64,000 nt of DNA from Oceaniovalibus guishaninsula JLT2003 (GTDB taxonomy: Bacteria > Pseudomonadota > Alphaproteobacteria > Rhodobacterales > Rhodobacteraceae): NCBI RefSeq assembly GCF_000299575.1, contig NZ_AMGO01000020.1, positions 1 to 64,000 of the forward strand, written 5' to 3'. The notes beneath the pieces are model-generated. The model worked only from the letters and a program-made list of their open reading frames with translations. It was not told where the DNA came from and searched no databases. Both the position numbers and the translations under genes were made by a program. This document shows, one piece after another, positions 34,834 to 43,260 of the stretch; the first letter of the stretch is position 1; every line of letters begins with the position of its first letter.

Positions 34834-36216
34834 ATGCAGACGACGTTCACCCCCGAACAGCTTGCCGATCCGGCCACCGCGCGCAGCAACGAAATCCTGC
34901 GCGCCTGCGTCCATTGCGGATTCTGCACCGCGACATGCCCCACCTATCAGGTGCTGGGCGATGAGCTGGACAGCCCGCGGGGGCGCATCTATCTGATCAA
35001 GGACATGCTGGAGAACGACCGGCCGGCGGACGAAAAGACCGTCAAGCATATCGACCGCTGCCTGTCGTGCCTGGCCTGCATGACGACCTGTCCGTCGGGT
35101 GTGCATTACATGCACCTGGTCGATCACGCCCGCGCGCATATCGAACGCACCTATCGGCGGCCCTGGGCCGATCGCGCCCTGCGGTCGCTGCTGGCGCGGA
35201 TCCTGCCTTATCCGGGGCGGTTCCGGCTGGCGCTTCGGGGGGCGAAGCTGGGCTATCCGCTGCGGCGCCTGATGCCCGATGCCCGGCTGCGCGCCATGCT
35301 GGACATGGTGCCGCGCCGCATCCCGCCCGCCAGCCCCAACGACCGCCCGCAGACGTTCCCGGCGCAGGGCGCCCGAAGGATGCGCGTCGCGCTGCTGACG
35401 GGCTGCGCGCAAAAGGCGCTCGACACCGACATCAACGACGCGACGATCCGCCTTCTGACGCGGCTGGGGGCCGAGGTGGTGGTGGCGGACGGCATGGGCT
35501 GCTGCGGCGCGCTGGTCCATCACATGGGGCGCGAGGACGAAAGCCATGCCGCCACCGCCCGCAACATCAGCGCCTGGATGGGCGTCAGGGCGCAGGGTGG
35601 GCTGGACGCCATCGTCGTCAATACCAGCGGCTGCGGCACGATGGTCAAGGATTACGGCCACATGCTGCGCAACGGCCCGCTGGCCGAGGATGCGGCCGAG
35701 GTCAGCCGCCTGGCCGCCGATGTCAGCGAGGTACTGTTGCGCCTGCTGCCGGGCGATGCCCCGCTGGGCGAGGTGAACCGCGCCGCCGGGGCCATCGCCG
35801 GCACCGACGCGCATCCCGACAACGGGCCGCACGGGCCGGGGCCGATCCGCGTCGCCTATCACGCGGCCTGTTCGCTGCAACATGGCCAGCAGATCAAGAC
35901 GGCGCCGAAGACCCTGCTGAAACGCGCCGGGTTCGAGGTGGTGGAACCTGCCGATCCGCACCTATGCTGCGGGTCGGCGGGCACCTACAACCTGATGCAG
36001 CCCGAGATTTCGGGGCAGTTGAAGGACCGCAAGATCCGCACATTGGAAGCCCGCACGCCCGACATCATCGCCGCCGGCAATATCGGCTGCATGATGCAGA
36101 TCGGGTCGGGCACAAGGGTGCCGGTGGTGCATACGGTCGAACTGCTGGACTGGGCGACGGGCGGGCCACGCCCCGCCAAACTGGACGGCGCGAACGGGGT
36201 GCCGAAACTGCGATAG
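34834..36216 (+). CDS. glcF: Glycolate oxidase iron-sulfur subunit GlcF
   Basis: A 460-residue subunit that passes electrons from the flavin subunits to the respiratory chain at the inner membrane. Two 4Fe-4S motifs, CVHCGFCTATCPTYQ near residue 28 and CLSCLACMTTCPSG near residue 75, are followed by two CCG domains (MGCCGALVHHMG near 225 and LCCGSAGTYNLM near 380). ATG 34834 lies 3 bases after the glcE stop, so the three genes form one operon. An insertion of Pro/Gly-rich sequence near residue 320 is unremarkable. Confidence 0.94.
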   Translation: MQTTFTPEQLADPATARSNEILRACVHCGFCTATCPTYQVLGDELDSPRGRIYLIKDMLENDRPADEKTVKHIDRCLSCLACMTTCPSGVHYMHLVDHARAHIERTYRRPWADRALRSLLARILPYPGRFRLALRGAKLGYPLRRLMPDARLRAMLDMVPRRIPPASPNDRPQTFPAQGARRMRVALLTGCAQKALDTDINDATIRLLTRLGAEVVVADGMGCCGALVHHMGREDESHAATARNISAWMGVRAQGGLDAIVVNTSGCGTMVKDYGHMLRNGPLAEDAAEVSRLAADVSEVLLRLLPGDAPLGEVNRAAGAIAGTDAHPDNGPHGPGPIRVAYHAACSLQHGQQIKTAPKTLLKRAGFEVVEPADPHLCCGSAGTYNLMQPEISGQLKDRKIRTLEARTPDIIAAGNIGCMMQIGSGTRVPVVHTVELLDWATGGPRPAKLDGANGVPKLR

Positions 36217-36275
36217 CTGCCATGATTCTGCCCCGATTGCGGTTTAGGCAGCGAAAGGCGCAAAGCAGGGGCAGC

Positions 36276-37055
36276 ATGTCGGTCGGATGGGTCTTTCGCG
36301 CGGTCCTGACGGGGCTGCTGATGGCGGGATTGTCCGCCGCAGCACAGGATAGCGGTTCGCGCCGCCTGTCGCTGCGCGCCGATCTTCTGGGATGGGAGGC
36401 GGTGGGAAGGCTGGATCTGGCCGGGCGCGGGTTCTGCACCGGCGTGCTGATCGCGCCCGATCTGGTTCTGACGGCGGCCCATTGCATCCACGACCGTGCC
36501 ACGGGGATCGACGTTGCCGCGCGGGACATCGCGTTTTCCGCCGGGTTGCGCGACGGGGTCGCCGTCGCTGTCCGGCAGGGCGCGACGGTGGGCATCGCGG
36601 CGGAATACCGCGTGCCGGATGCCGACCGATGGGCCGTGCTGCGCAACGATGTCGCGCTGGTGCGGCTGGCATCGCCCATCCCGGCGGCGGTGGCGGCGCC
36701 CTTCGTCGCCGGTTTGCCGCCAGCGCGGAACAGCGCGGTCGCGCTGGTTTCCTATGGCCGGGACCGGGAAGGGGCGCCGTCGTGGCAACGGCGATGCCGA
36801 ACGCTGGACCAGCGGGAGGGAATCGTCGCGGTTTCGTGCGACGCGACGCACGGGTCGTCCGGTGCGCCGATCCTCGACATGTCGGGGCGCAGGGGGCGCA
36901 TCGTCTCGCTGGTTTCGGCGGGGGCCGAGGCGGAGGGGCGCAAGGTGGTGTTCGGCATGGCGCTGGGCGCGCCGCTGGCGTCGGCCCGCGCGGCCCTGCA
37001 TCGGGCCGATACGGACAGGCGAAGCGGGGCAGGGGCGAAATTCGTGCGTCCGTGA
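36276..37055 (+). CDS. Secreted trypsin-like serine protease
   Basis: A 259-residue exported protease. Signal peptide VFRAVLTGLLMAGLSAAAQ is followed by the chymotrypsin-fold triad: His in VLTAAHCIHD, Asp in RNDVALVRLAS and Ser in ATHGSSGAPILDM. Four Cys could form two disulfides. The catalytic Ser lies in GSSGAP rather than GDSGGP, as in the glutamyl-endopeptidase-like S1B group. The start ATG 36276 gives a clean signal peptide; ATG 36222 would add a basic extension. It has its own space after glcF. The substrate is unknown. Confidence 0.85.
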   Translation: MSVGWVFRAVLTGLLMAGLSAAAQDSGSRRLSLRADLLGWEAVGRLDLAGRGFCTGVLIAPDLVLTAAHCIHDRATGIDVAARDIAFSAGLRDGVAVAVRQGATVGIAAEYRVPDADRWAVLRNDVALVRLASPIPAAVAAPFVAGLPPARNSAVALVSYGRDREGAPSWQRRCRTLDQREGIVAVSCDATHGSSGAPILDMSGRRGRIVSLVSAGAEAEGRKVVFGMALGAPLASARAALHRADTDRRSGAGAKFVRP

Positions 37056-37064
37056 AAGGCGGGT

Positions 37065-37094
37065 CTTGAAGGACCGTGGGCCGTTTCCCATATT
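37065..37094 (+). promoter_or_regulatory. Heat-shock (RpoH/sigma-32) promoter of hsp20
   Basis: CTTGAA (37065-37070), 16 bases, then CCCATATT (37087-37094) matches the sigma-32 consensus closely. Transcription would start near 37101 and give a leader of about 90 bases before the hsp20 ATG. Confidence 0.8.
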
Positions 37095-37100
37095 CCGGCT

Positions 37101-37192
37101 ACCGGATGCCCCGATGGGGTCCGGCAGGCGCCCGTCCCCCGGTGGGAGGGCAAAACGATGTTATCGCTTGTGAAATGAGGATGACCCAGATG
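37101..37192 (+). promoter_or_regulatory. ROSE-like RNA thermometer in the hsp20 leader
   Basis: The last hairpin pairs TTATC-G-CTT (37161-37169) with GAGGATGA (37177-37184), leaving G37166 bulged opposite the GG of the ribosome-binding site GAGGA. This reproduces the ROSE core U[UC]GCU paired to AGGA with a bulged G, which melts on warming. Two stronger hairpins precede it: GGATGCCCC/GGGGTCC at about 37113-37131, and GCCC-G-TCCC/GGGA-GGGC at about 37134-37160, again with a bulged G. The location on a small heat-shock gene is the classic one. Confidence 0.65.
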
Positions 37193-37654
37193 AGAACCTT
37201 CGATCTTGCCCCGCTCTATCGTGCCAGTGTGGGCTTCGACCAGGTGGCCAGCGTGCTGGACCGCGTTCTGTCCGATACCAACGGCGCGCAGACCTATCCG
37301 CCCTACAACATCGAGAAGACGGGCGACGATGCCTGGCAGATCCAGATCGCCGTCGCCGGTTTCTCCGCGGATGACCTGACGCTGGAGCAGCGTCAGAACG
37401 CGCTGATCGTGACCGCCCGCAAGGGGGAAGAGCCCGAGGGCCGCACCTTCCTGCATCGCGGCATCGCCACCCGCGCGTTCGAGCGGCGCTTCCACCTTGC
37501 CGACCATGTGCGCGTGTCGGGTGCCAGCCATGCCGACGGCATGCTGATCGTCGATCTGGTCCGCGAGGTGCCCGAAGCCCTGAAGCCCCGCCGGATCGAG
37601 ATCACCGATGCCCGCGGCAGCGAGCCGAAGACGGTCGAGCATCAGGCGGCCTGA
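37190..37654 (+). CDS. Small heat-shock protein, Hsp20/IbpA type
   Basis: A 154-residue alpha-crystallin-family chaperone that binds unfolding proteins. It starts MRTFDLAPLYRASVGFD, with YPPYNIEKTGDDAWQIQIAVAGF leading the core domain and GIATRAFERRFHLADHV and DGMLIVDLVREVPE (beta strands) after it. The start with this N-terminus is typical of rhizobial and Rhodobacterales class A sHSPs. ATGs at 37175 and 37181 are in frame, but GAGGA at 37177-37181 is correctly spaced for 37190. It has its own sigma-32 promoter, ROSE-like leader and terminator. Confidence 0.92.
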   Translation: MRTFDLAPLYRASVGFDQVASVLDRVLSDTNGAQTYPPYNIEKTGDDAWQIQIAVAGFSADDLTLEQRQNALIVTARKGEEPEGRTFLHRGIATRAFERRFHLADHVRVSGASHADGMLIVDLVREVPEALKPRRIEITDARGSEPKTVEHQAA

Positions 37655-37678
37655 GCGGCCCGACAGCGATCGAAACGA

Positions 37679-37706
37679 AGGCGCGCGGAAAACCGCGCGC
37701 CTTTTT
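37679..37706 (+). terminator. Rho-independent terminator of hsp20
   Basis: Perfect 10-base stem AGGCGCGCGG-AAAA-CCGCGCGCCT followed by TTTTC, 25 bases after the hsp20 stop. Confidence 0.92.
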
Positions 37707-37734
37707 CAATAGATTGGCCGCATGCTCTACGCTA

Positions 37735-38073
37735 GAGTTTCACCCATCCTTCATTACAAATTTAGCTTCAATAGAACTTCGAGGCGGGCTAAGTAATCCC
37801 TCATGGTCTTCTTCGATAGTTCGGGGTAACATCCGTCATTATAGAAGTAAATTCTTTCTTCAGTGCCTTCTCTGCGATAGTCCAGTTCCTGTAGGGTCTT
37901 TGGTCCTAATCTCTTGATCTCTATTTTATAGCGTGGGTCGTCCCAGTCGTGATATCCGTCGCAGACTACGCCGACTGGTGAATATTCTCGATTAAATAGG
38001 GTCCAAGTGCCATCCTTATTTCTAGCCATTCCGTAAGGAAATAGCGTACTCCTAAGACTCTTTGGCATATTTA
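37735..38073. other. AT-rich tract B
   Basis: By hand count 145 of 330 bases (44%) from 37741 to 38070 are G or C. The tract lies between the hsp20 terminator and gabD, and the AT lean continues for about 60 bases into the 3' end of gabD (codons for EEYLEMKYVCL). It encodes one small minus-strand gene. No inverted ends or repeats were seen. Confidence 0.7.
37754..38068 (-). CDS. AT-rich small gene after gabD, unknown protein
   Basis: A 104-residue soluble protein I do not recognise with certainty. It starts MPKSLRSTLFPYGM, then RNKDGTWTLFNREYSPVGV, a middle DWDDPRYKIEIKRLGP, RIYFYNDGCYPELSKK and a helical end YLARLEVLLKLNL. The layout, a strand-rich DGTWxLFNRxYxPxG start and a helical C-terminus, recalls small proteins seen on mobile DNA, but this is a memory-based impression. 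It begins 2 bases after the gabD stop, and the GGAGG in the last gabD codons is its ribosome-binding site, so it is coupled to gabD. GC is about 44%. Confidence 0.65.
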   Translation of the reverse strand: MPKSLRSTLFPYGMARNKDGTWTLFNREYSPVGVVCDGYHDWDDPRYKIEIKRLGPKTLQELDYRREGTEERIYFYNDGCYPELSKKTMRDYLARLEVLLKLNL

Positions 38074-39555
38074 ATTACCTCCGTCCTGATCTTTGACCGA
38101 CAGACACACATATTTCATCTCAAGATACTCCTCGATTCCGTGGCGCGATCCCTCGCGGCCGAGGCCTGATTGCTTGACGCCGCCGAAAGGGGCCGATTCG
38201 GTGCTGATGAGGCCCGTATTCACGCCGACGATGCCGTATTCCAGCGCCTCGGAGACGCGGGTGACGCGCGACAGGTTGTTCGAGAAGAAATAGGCGGCGA
38301 GGCCGAAGATCGTGTCGTTGGCCAGCGCGATCGCCTCGTCGTCCGTCTCGAACCGGAAGATCGGGGCGAGGGGGCCGAACGTTTCCTGATGCGCCACGTC
38401 CATGTCCTGCGTCACGCCGGTCATCACCGTGGGCTGGAAGAACGTGCCGCCGCGTTCGTGGCGCGCCCCGCCCAGCCGGACCTGCGCGCCCTTTTCCTGC
38501 GCGTCGGCGATGTGCGCCTCGACCTTTTCGACCGCCGCCATGTCGATCAGGGGGCCGAAATCGGTGCCCTCGTCGAAACCGTCGCCGACCTTCATCGTCC
38601 TCAACCGTTCCGCCAGCCGCTCGGCAAAGGCGTCGTGGATGCCGGCCTGCACATAGAGGCGATTGGCGCAGACGCAGGTTTGCCCGGCATTGCGGAACTT
38701 GCAGGCGATGGCGCCGGCGACAGCGGCGTCCAGATCGGCGTCGTCGAAGACGATGAAGGGTGCGTTGCCGCCCAACTCCATCGAGCATTTCATTACCTGC
38801 GGCGCTGCCTGCGCCAGCAGGATGCGCCCGACCTCGGTCGAGCCGGTGAAGCTGAGCTTGCGCACGACCGGGTTCTCGCAGAATTCCTTGCCGATCTCGG
38901 ACGACGAAGCCGATGGCAGCACCGAGAAGATGCCGCGCGGCAGACCCGCACGGTCGGCCAGCACCGCCAGCGCCAGCGCCGAAAGCGGCGTCAGCGACGG
39001 CGGGCGCACGACGAAGGCGCAACCGGCGGCCAGCGCCGGCGCGGCCTTGCGGGTGATCATCGCGTTGGGGAAGTTCCAGGGCGTGATGGCGGCGGCCACG
39101 CCGATGGGCTGGCGCAGGACATGGATGCGCTTGTCGGGCTGGTGGCCCGGCACGATCTCGCCATAGACGCGCTTGGCTTCCTCGGCGAACCATTCGACGA
39201 AGGACGCGCCGTAGAGGATCTCGCCCTTCGCCTCGGCCAGCGGCTTGCCCTGCTCGGCGGTCAGGATGGCGGCCAGATCGTCGGCATTCTCGACCATCAG
39301 GTCGAACCAGCGGCGCAGGATCTGGCTGCGATCCTTGGCGGTACGCGCGGCCCAATCCTTTTGCGCGGCCTGCGCGACGTCGATGGCGCGGGCGACCTCG
39401 GCGCGGGACAGGTCGGCCACCTGCGCGATCCTTCCGCCGGTGGCGGGGTTCGTGACGTCGAACGTGCCGCCCGCGCCATCCGTCCAGTCGCCGCCCAGAT
39501 AGGCGCGGCCGGTCAGAAGGTCCGGATCCGACAGACGCGAGGTCAGATCGGTCAT
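38071..39555 (-). CDS. gabD: NAD(P)-dependent succinate-semialdehyde dehydrogenase
   Basis: A 494-residue aldehyde dehydrogenase that oxidises succinate semialdehyde to succinate, the last step of GABA breakdown. The blocks ITPWNFPNAMITRK, FTGSTEVGR, catalytic Glu in MELGGNAPF (about residue 265) and catalytic Cys in NAGQTCVCANR (about residue 299) are all there. The usual lysine of the nucleotide-binding V-K-P-A/S block reads VVRPPSLTP here, an Arg/Pro variant worth noting. ATG 39555 gives a standard start. The last seven codons carry the ribosome-binding site of the AT-rich gene downstream. Confidence 0.9.
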   Translation of the reverse strand: MTDLTSRLSDPDLLTGRAYLGGDWTDGAGGTFDVTNPATGGRIAQVADLSRAEVARAIDVAQAAQKDWAARTAKDRSQILRRWFDLMVENADDLAAILTAEQGKPLAEAKGEILYGASFVEWFAEEAKRVYGEIVPGHQPDKRIHVLRQPIGVAAAITPWNFPNAMITRKAAPALAAGCAFVVRPPSLTPLSALALAVLADRAGLPRGIFSVLPSASSSEIGKEFCENPVVRKLSFTGSTEVGRILLAQAAPQVMKCSMELGGNAPFIVFDDADLDAAVAGAIACKFRNAGQTCVCANRLYVQAGIHDAFAERLAERLRTMKVGDGFDEGTDFGPLIDMAAVEKVEAHIADAQEKGAQVRLGGARHERGGTFFQPTVMTGVTQDMDVAHQETFGPLAPIFRFETDDEAIALANDTIFGLAAYFFSNNLSRVTRVSEALEYGIVGVNTGLISTESAPFGGVKQSGLGREGSRHGIEEYLEMKYVCLSVKDQDGGN

Positions 39556-39627
39556 GGTTGCATCCTTTCGCAGTTGCCTTGGCCCGAGTCAGCGCCGATT
39601 GTGGCCCCGATGCAAGGGGGGCTGCCG

Positions 39628-40434
39628 GTGTCGAATGACGAAGCCTATTCCAACGGCGAATTCATCGCCGACGCCGACGCCTATCCGCCGCGCTGGCGGG
39701 CCGAGGCGGCGGCTCTGCGCGACAGCCTGGGCGCGCGGGCCGAGATGGCGCTGCCCTATGGCGCCGGCACTCGCGAGGTGTTCGATCTGTTCCGTCCCGA
39801 AGGGGACGCGCGGGGAACGCTGATCTTCGTGCATGGCGGCTATTGGCGCGCGTTCGAGGGGCGGGACTGGTCCGGTTTCGCCGCGGGCGGGCTGGCGGCG
39901 GGGCTGAACGTGGCCATGCCGACCTATACGCTGGCACCCGAAGCGCGCATTTCGCGCATCACCCGCGAAATCGTGGCGGCGGTGACGGCCATCGCCGGCC
40001 GGGTCGAGGGGCCGATCCATCTGGCGGGCCATTCCGCCGGCGGGCATCTGGTCGCGCGGATGCTGAATGCCGACGCGCTGCTTCAGACGGATGTGGCCGC
40101 GCGCATTACGCGATGCGTGCCGATCTCGCCCCTGGGGGATCTGCGACCGCTTCTGGATACCGGCATGAACGCCGACCTGGCCCTGACCCCCGAGGAGGCC
40201 GAGACGGAAAGCCCCGCCCTTTATCCCCGCGTGCTGGACGTGCCGGTGACGGTCTGGGTCGGCGGGGCCGAGCGGCCGGCGTTTCTGGGTCAGGCGCGCG
40301 GGCTGGCCGATGCCTGGGACGTGCCCCTGGTCATCGACGGCGACGCACGGACGGGACGCCACCATTTCGACGTGATCGACGGCCTGCGCGACCCGGACAG
40401 CCCGCTGATGCGGACGATCCTGGGCGGGCCCTAG
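39628..40434 (+). CDS. Alpha/beta hydrolase, arylformamidase (KynB)-like
   Basis: A 268-residue alpha/beta hydrolase. The oxyanion block is FVHGGYWRAFEGRDWSGFA, the nucleophile Ser in AGHSAGGHLVARM, and the catalytic His in GRHHFDVIDGL near the end. These match the kynurenine formamidase/carboxylesterase group that cleaves N-formylkynurenine in tryptophan breakdown, though the substrate is not certain. GTG 39628 (MSNDEAYSNGEF) is preferred because AAGGGGG lies 7 bases upstream; ATG 39610 is the alternative. It is divergent from gabD. Confidence 0.82.
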   Translation: MSNDEAYSNGEFIADADAYPPRWRAEAAALRDSLGARAEMALPYGAGTREVFDLFRPEGDARGTLIFVHGGYWRAFEGRDWSGFAAGGLAAGLNVAMPTYTLAPEARISRITREIVAAVTAIAGRVEGPIHLAGHSAGGHLVARMLNADALLQTDVAARITRCVPISPLGDLRPLLDTGMNADLALTPEEAETESPALYPRVLDVPVTVWVGGAERPAFLGQARGLADAWDVPLVIDGDARTGRHHFDVIDGLRDPDSPLMRTILGGP

Positions 40435-42170
40435 CGCCAGCAGCCGACCAGGACGGTCAGGTCCGCCGCCCGGTCGATCAGTTCGCCCTGCCGCAGGCGG
40501 CCGTCGCCGAAGGATCTGTCGGCCTCGATCCCGGCCGAATCCAGAAAGGCGGTGATCGCCTCGACATCGGCGGCAAAGGCCACGCCGGCGGGCAGGCGGC
40601 GCGCGGCATCGTCGTCGCCGGGCAGCAACATGCCCAGAACGCCGCCCCCCGCATCGAGGACCGGACCGCCCGCATCGCCGGGCCGCGCGTCGAGGGCCAG
40701 CCGGCGGCGATCCTCCTCGCCGTCGAGCCCCCTGAGATCGGCCAGCGTGCCATAGGTCAGCGACGGCGCGCCCAGCGCCCCGCCGAACGAATAGCCCGCG
40801 ACGCCCACATCCGATTGCAGGCGCGGCGCGACGCTGCGAAACCTTGCATGGCCGCGGGGCGCCAGCGGTTCGTTGGGCGTCAGCAGCGCCAGACCGGCGG
40901 CGTCGTCCTTCGCCGCGACCTCGGCCTCGGTCGCGTCGTCTAGGGTGATGCGGGCGCAGTCGCCGACGGCTTCGGCCGTGGTCAGCACCGATCCGCGTTC
41001 GTCCACGTAAAAGCCGGACCGTTCCAGTGCCGGCCGGCGAATCTGTAGCCCGGCCAGCAGATCGACGCGCTGATCCTCGTCGGGGGTGCCGTCCATGTCG
41101 CCCATCACGCGGTCGGGGATGACGGCAAGGCTGGCGCGCATTTCGTCCAGCACGCGCTGGCGGCGTTCCTCGTCCCCGGCGGGCCAGACCAGGGTGAACC
41201 CCTTGACCGTGCCGTCGATCAGCCGCGCTTCGGTCTGGCTGACGATGCGCTCGTCAGCGCCGGTCAGGGTGAATCCGGTCGGCGTCGCGGCGCGCGGACC
41301 TTCGGGCGGCACAATTTCAAGCGTCTGCATCACGTCGAACAGGCCGCGCAGGGTGGCCTGATCGCCGCGCCTGCTGATCAGCAGGACGGTATGGGGTGCA
41401 CTGTCGTCCGTCGGGCCATAGCGCGCGAAAGGGGGGGCATATTCGTCGAAGCCGACCACTTCCGTCGGCATCGCGATTTCGATGCCCGCCGTTTCGTCGC
41501 GCAGCACGGCCATGCCCACCCCGTCCAGTATGGCGTTATAGGCCTGCATCAGATCCGCGCGTTGCCGGGTGGTCAGGATGCCGGTCGGCCTGTCGCCGCG
41601 CGCCTGCTGCCATGCGGCCATCGCATTGCGGGTGCCGCGCCCGAAGGCGCCGTCGATGGCCGCGTCGTAAAAGCCCGCCCATTCCAGCGCCTTCTGGATC
41701 CCGCGCCGTTCCAGGGGGGTCAGATCCGCCTCGGACCGGCGGGCTTCTTCGGGCGTTTGGTCGTCCGGGGCATCCGGGGCATCCGGGGCGGGCGGGGCAT
41801 CCGGGGCAGGGGGCGCGGCGGCGGCAGGATCTGCGGCGACCCCTTCGGGATAGACCCGTTCGCGATAGCTGGACCCGTCGGTGACGAAACTGTCCGCCGC
41901 GATCAGGCCGCGCGCGCGCAGATCGCGGCGTAGATCGGCCGCCGCATCCGCGCCGTAGGGACCGAGCGCGATGGCATACCAGTCCGACGTTCCGATGCGG
42001 AAGGCGCTGACATCGTCCAGCAGCGCGTCGCGGTCGCCGGCCAGTTCCGCCGCCTCGGCCGCCGAAGGACGCGCGGCGATCTGCACCCATGCGTCCTGCG
42101 CTTGCGCGAGCCCCGCCCATAGCAGCATCGCCAGCGCGCCAAGCACCCGTATTCCCGCCCGTTGCGACAT
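40431..42170 (-). CDS. SPOR/peptidoglycan-binding protein with inactive trypsin-like domain
   Basis: A 579-residue exported protein. After signal VLGALAMLLWAGLAQAQ comes a SPOR-like segment (AWVQIAARPSAAEAAEL..YAIALGPY, about 25-80), a Pro/Ala/Asp linker (PAPDAPPAPDAPDAPDD), a peptidoglycan-binding type 1 domain (IQKALEWAGFYDAAIDGAFGRGTRNAM, in pieces, about 165-195) and a C-terminal trypsin-like domain. The catalytic Ser position reads GDAGGPV and the His block reads LTTAEAV instead of TAAHC, so protease activity is unlikely. It is probably an envelope binding or scaffold protein. The stop overlaps the KynB-like gene end by 4 bases (convergent). Confidence 0.78.
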   Translation of the reverse strand: MSQRAGIRVLGALAMLLWAGLAQAQDAWVQIAARPSAAEAAELAGDRDALLDDVSAFRIGTSDWYAIALGPYGADAAADLRRDLRARGLIAADSFVTDGSSYRERVYPEGVAADPAAAAPPAPDAPPAPDAPDAPDDQTPEEARRSEADLTPLERRGIQKALEWAGFYDAAIDGAFGRGTRNAMAAWQQARGDRPTGILTTRQRADLMQAYNAILDGVGMAVLRDETAGIEIAMPTEVVGFDEYAPPFARYGPTDDSAPHTVLLISRRGDQATLRGLFDVMQTLEIVPPEGPRAATPTGFTLTGADERIVSQTEARLIDGTVKGFTLVWPAGDEERRQRVLDEMRASLAVIPDRVMGDMDGTPDEDQRVDLLAGLQIRRPALERSGFYVDERGSVLTTAEAVGDCARITLDDATEAEVAAKDDAAGLALLTPNEPLAPRGHARFRSVAPRLQSDVGVAGYSFGGALGAPSLTYGTLADLRGLDGEEDRRRLALDARPGDAGGPVLDAGGGVLGMLLPGDDDAARRLPAGVAFAADVEAITAFLDSAGIEADRSFGDGRLRQGELIDRAADLTVLVGCWR

Positions 42171-42269
42171 CGTTCGTTCCGCCTGATTGACCAATCCGCG
42201 CATCAGGGCAGACCACAGTGGCATTTTCGGGGCGAGGTCAAGAAACGGCCGGACGCCCCGGCCCCGCGA

Positions 42270-42298
42270 TTGACCCTTGTTGCCCATCTGCCTATGCA
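42270..42298 (+). promoter_or_regulatory. Predicted sigma-70 promoter of glyQ
   Basis: TTGACC (42270-42275) and TATGCA (42293-42298) with a 17-base spacer. Transcription would start near 42305, giving a leader of about 23 bases before ATG 42328. Confidence 0.6.
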
Positions 42299-42327
42299 GG
42301 CCGCGCCCCTGACCCCCGGATGCCCCC

Positions 42328-43260
42328 ATGACCGCCACCCGCCCGCGCAGCTTTCAGGACATCATCCTGTCCTTGCAATCCTATTGGGCACGGCAGGGCT
42401 GCGCGATCCTGCAACCCTACGACATGGAGGTGGGTGCGGGCACCTTCCATCCGGCCACCACGATGCGGGCGCTGGGGCCGCGCGACTGGACGGCGGCCTA
42501 TGTCCAGCCCTCGCGCCGCCCCACGGACGGGCGCTATGGCGACAGTCCGAACCGCTGGCAGCATTACTATCAGTTCCAGGTCATCATCAAACCGTCGCCG
42601 CCCGATCTTCAGGCGCTCTATCTGGGCAGCCTTCAGGCCATCGGCATCGACGCGGCCCTTCACGACATCCGCTTTGTCGAGGACGACTGGGAAAGCCCGA
42701 CGCTGGGCGCGTGGGGGCTGGGCTGGGAAGTGTGGTGCGACGGCATGGAAGTGTCGCAGTTCACCTATTTCCAGCAGGTCGGCGGCCACGATTGCCACCC
42801 CGTCTCGGGCGAGCTGACCTATGGGCTGGAACGGCTGGCGATGTATGTGCTGGGCCATGACGACGGCAACGCGATGCCGTTCAACGCGCCCGACGCCGCG
42901 ATCCCGCTGACCTATGGCGACGTCTTCGGCGAGGCCGAGGCGCAATATGCGCGCTGGAACTTCGACACTGCCGATACCGACATGCTGTTCCAGCACTTCA
43001 AGGACGCCGAGGCGGAATGTGCCCGCATCCTCGACGCGCCGGCGGACGATCCCAAGACCGGCCGCCGCATCGTCATGGCGTTGCCGGCCTACGACCAGTG
43101 CATCAAGGCCAGCCATCTGTTCAACCTGCTGGATGCGCGCGGCGTGATTTCGGTCACGGAACGGCAATCCTATATCGGCCGGGTCCGCGCGCTGGCCAAA
43201 CGCTGCGCCGACGCCTTCGTGCAGACGGAAGCGGGCGGATGGTCGGCCGATGCGGCCTGA
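42328..43260 (+). CDS. glyQ: Glycyl-tRNA synthetase alpha subunit
   Basis: A 310-residue catalytic subunit that activates glycine and pairs with GlyS. The blocks [36 protein letters not shown] (in pieces), [20 protein letters not shown] and [23 protein letters not shown] are family hallmarks. ATG 42328 fits the family start and has a promoter just upstream. It overlaps the next gene by 11 bases. The operon glyQ-membrane protein-glyS is typical of Rhodobacterales. Confidence 0.97.
   Translation: MTATRPRSFQDIILSLQSYWARQGCAILQPYDMEVGAGTFHPATTMRALGPRDWTAAYVQPSRRPTDGRYGDSPNRWQHYYQFQVIIKPSPPDLQALYLGSLQAIGIDAALHDIRFVEDDWESPTLGAWGLGWEVWCDGMEVSQFTYFQQVGGHDCHPVSGELTYGLERLAMYVLGHDDGNAMPFNAPDAAIPLTYGDVFGEAEAQYARWNFDTADTDMLFQHFKDAEAECARILDAPADDPKTGRRIVMALPAYDQCIKASHLFNLLDARGVISVTERQSYIGRVRALAKRCADAFVQTEAGGWSADAA

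Noticed and set aside
42171-42327. T-box-like or structured leader before glyQ
   Set aside because: The predicted promoter leaves only about 23 bases of leader, and T-box elements are not expected in this group.
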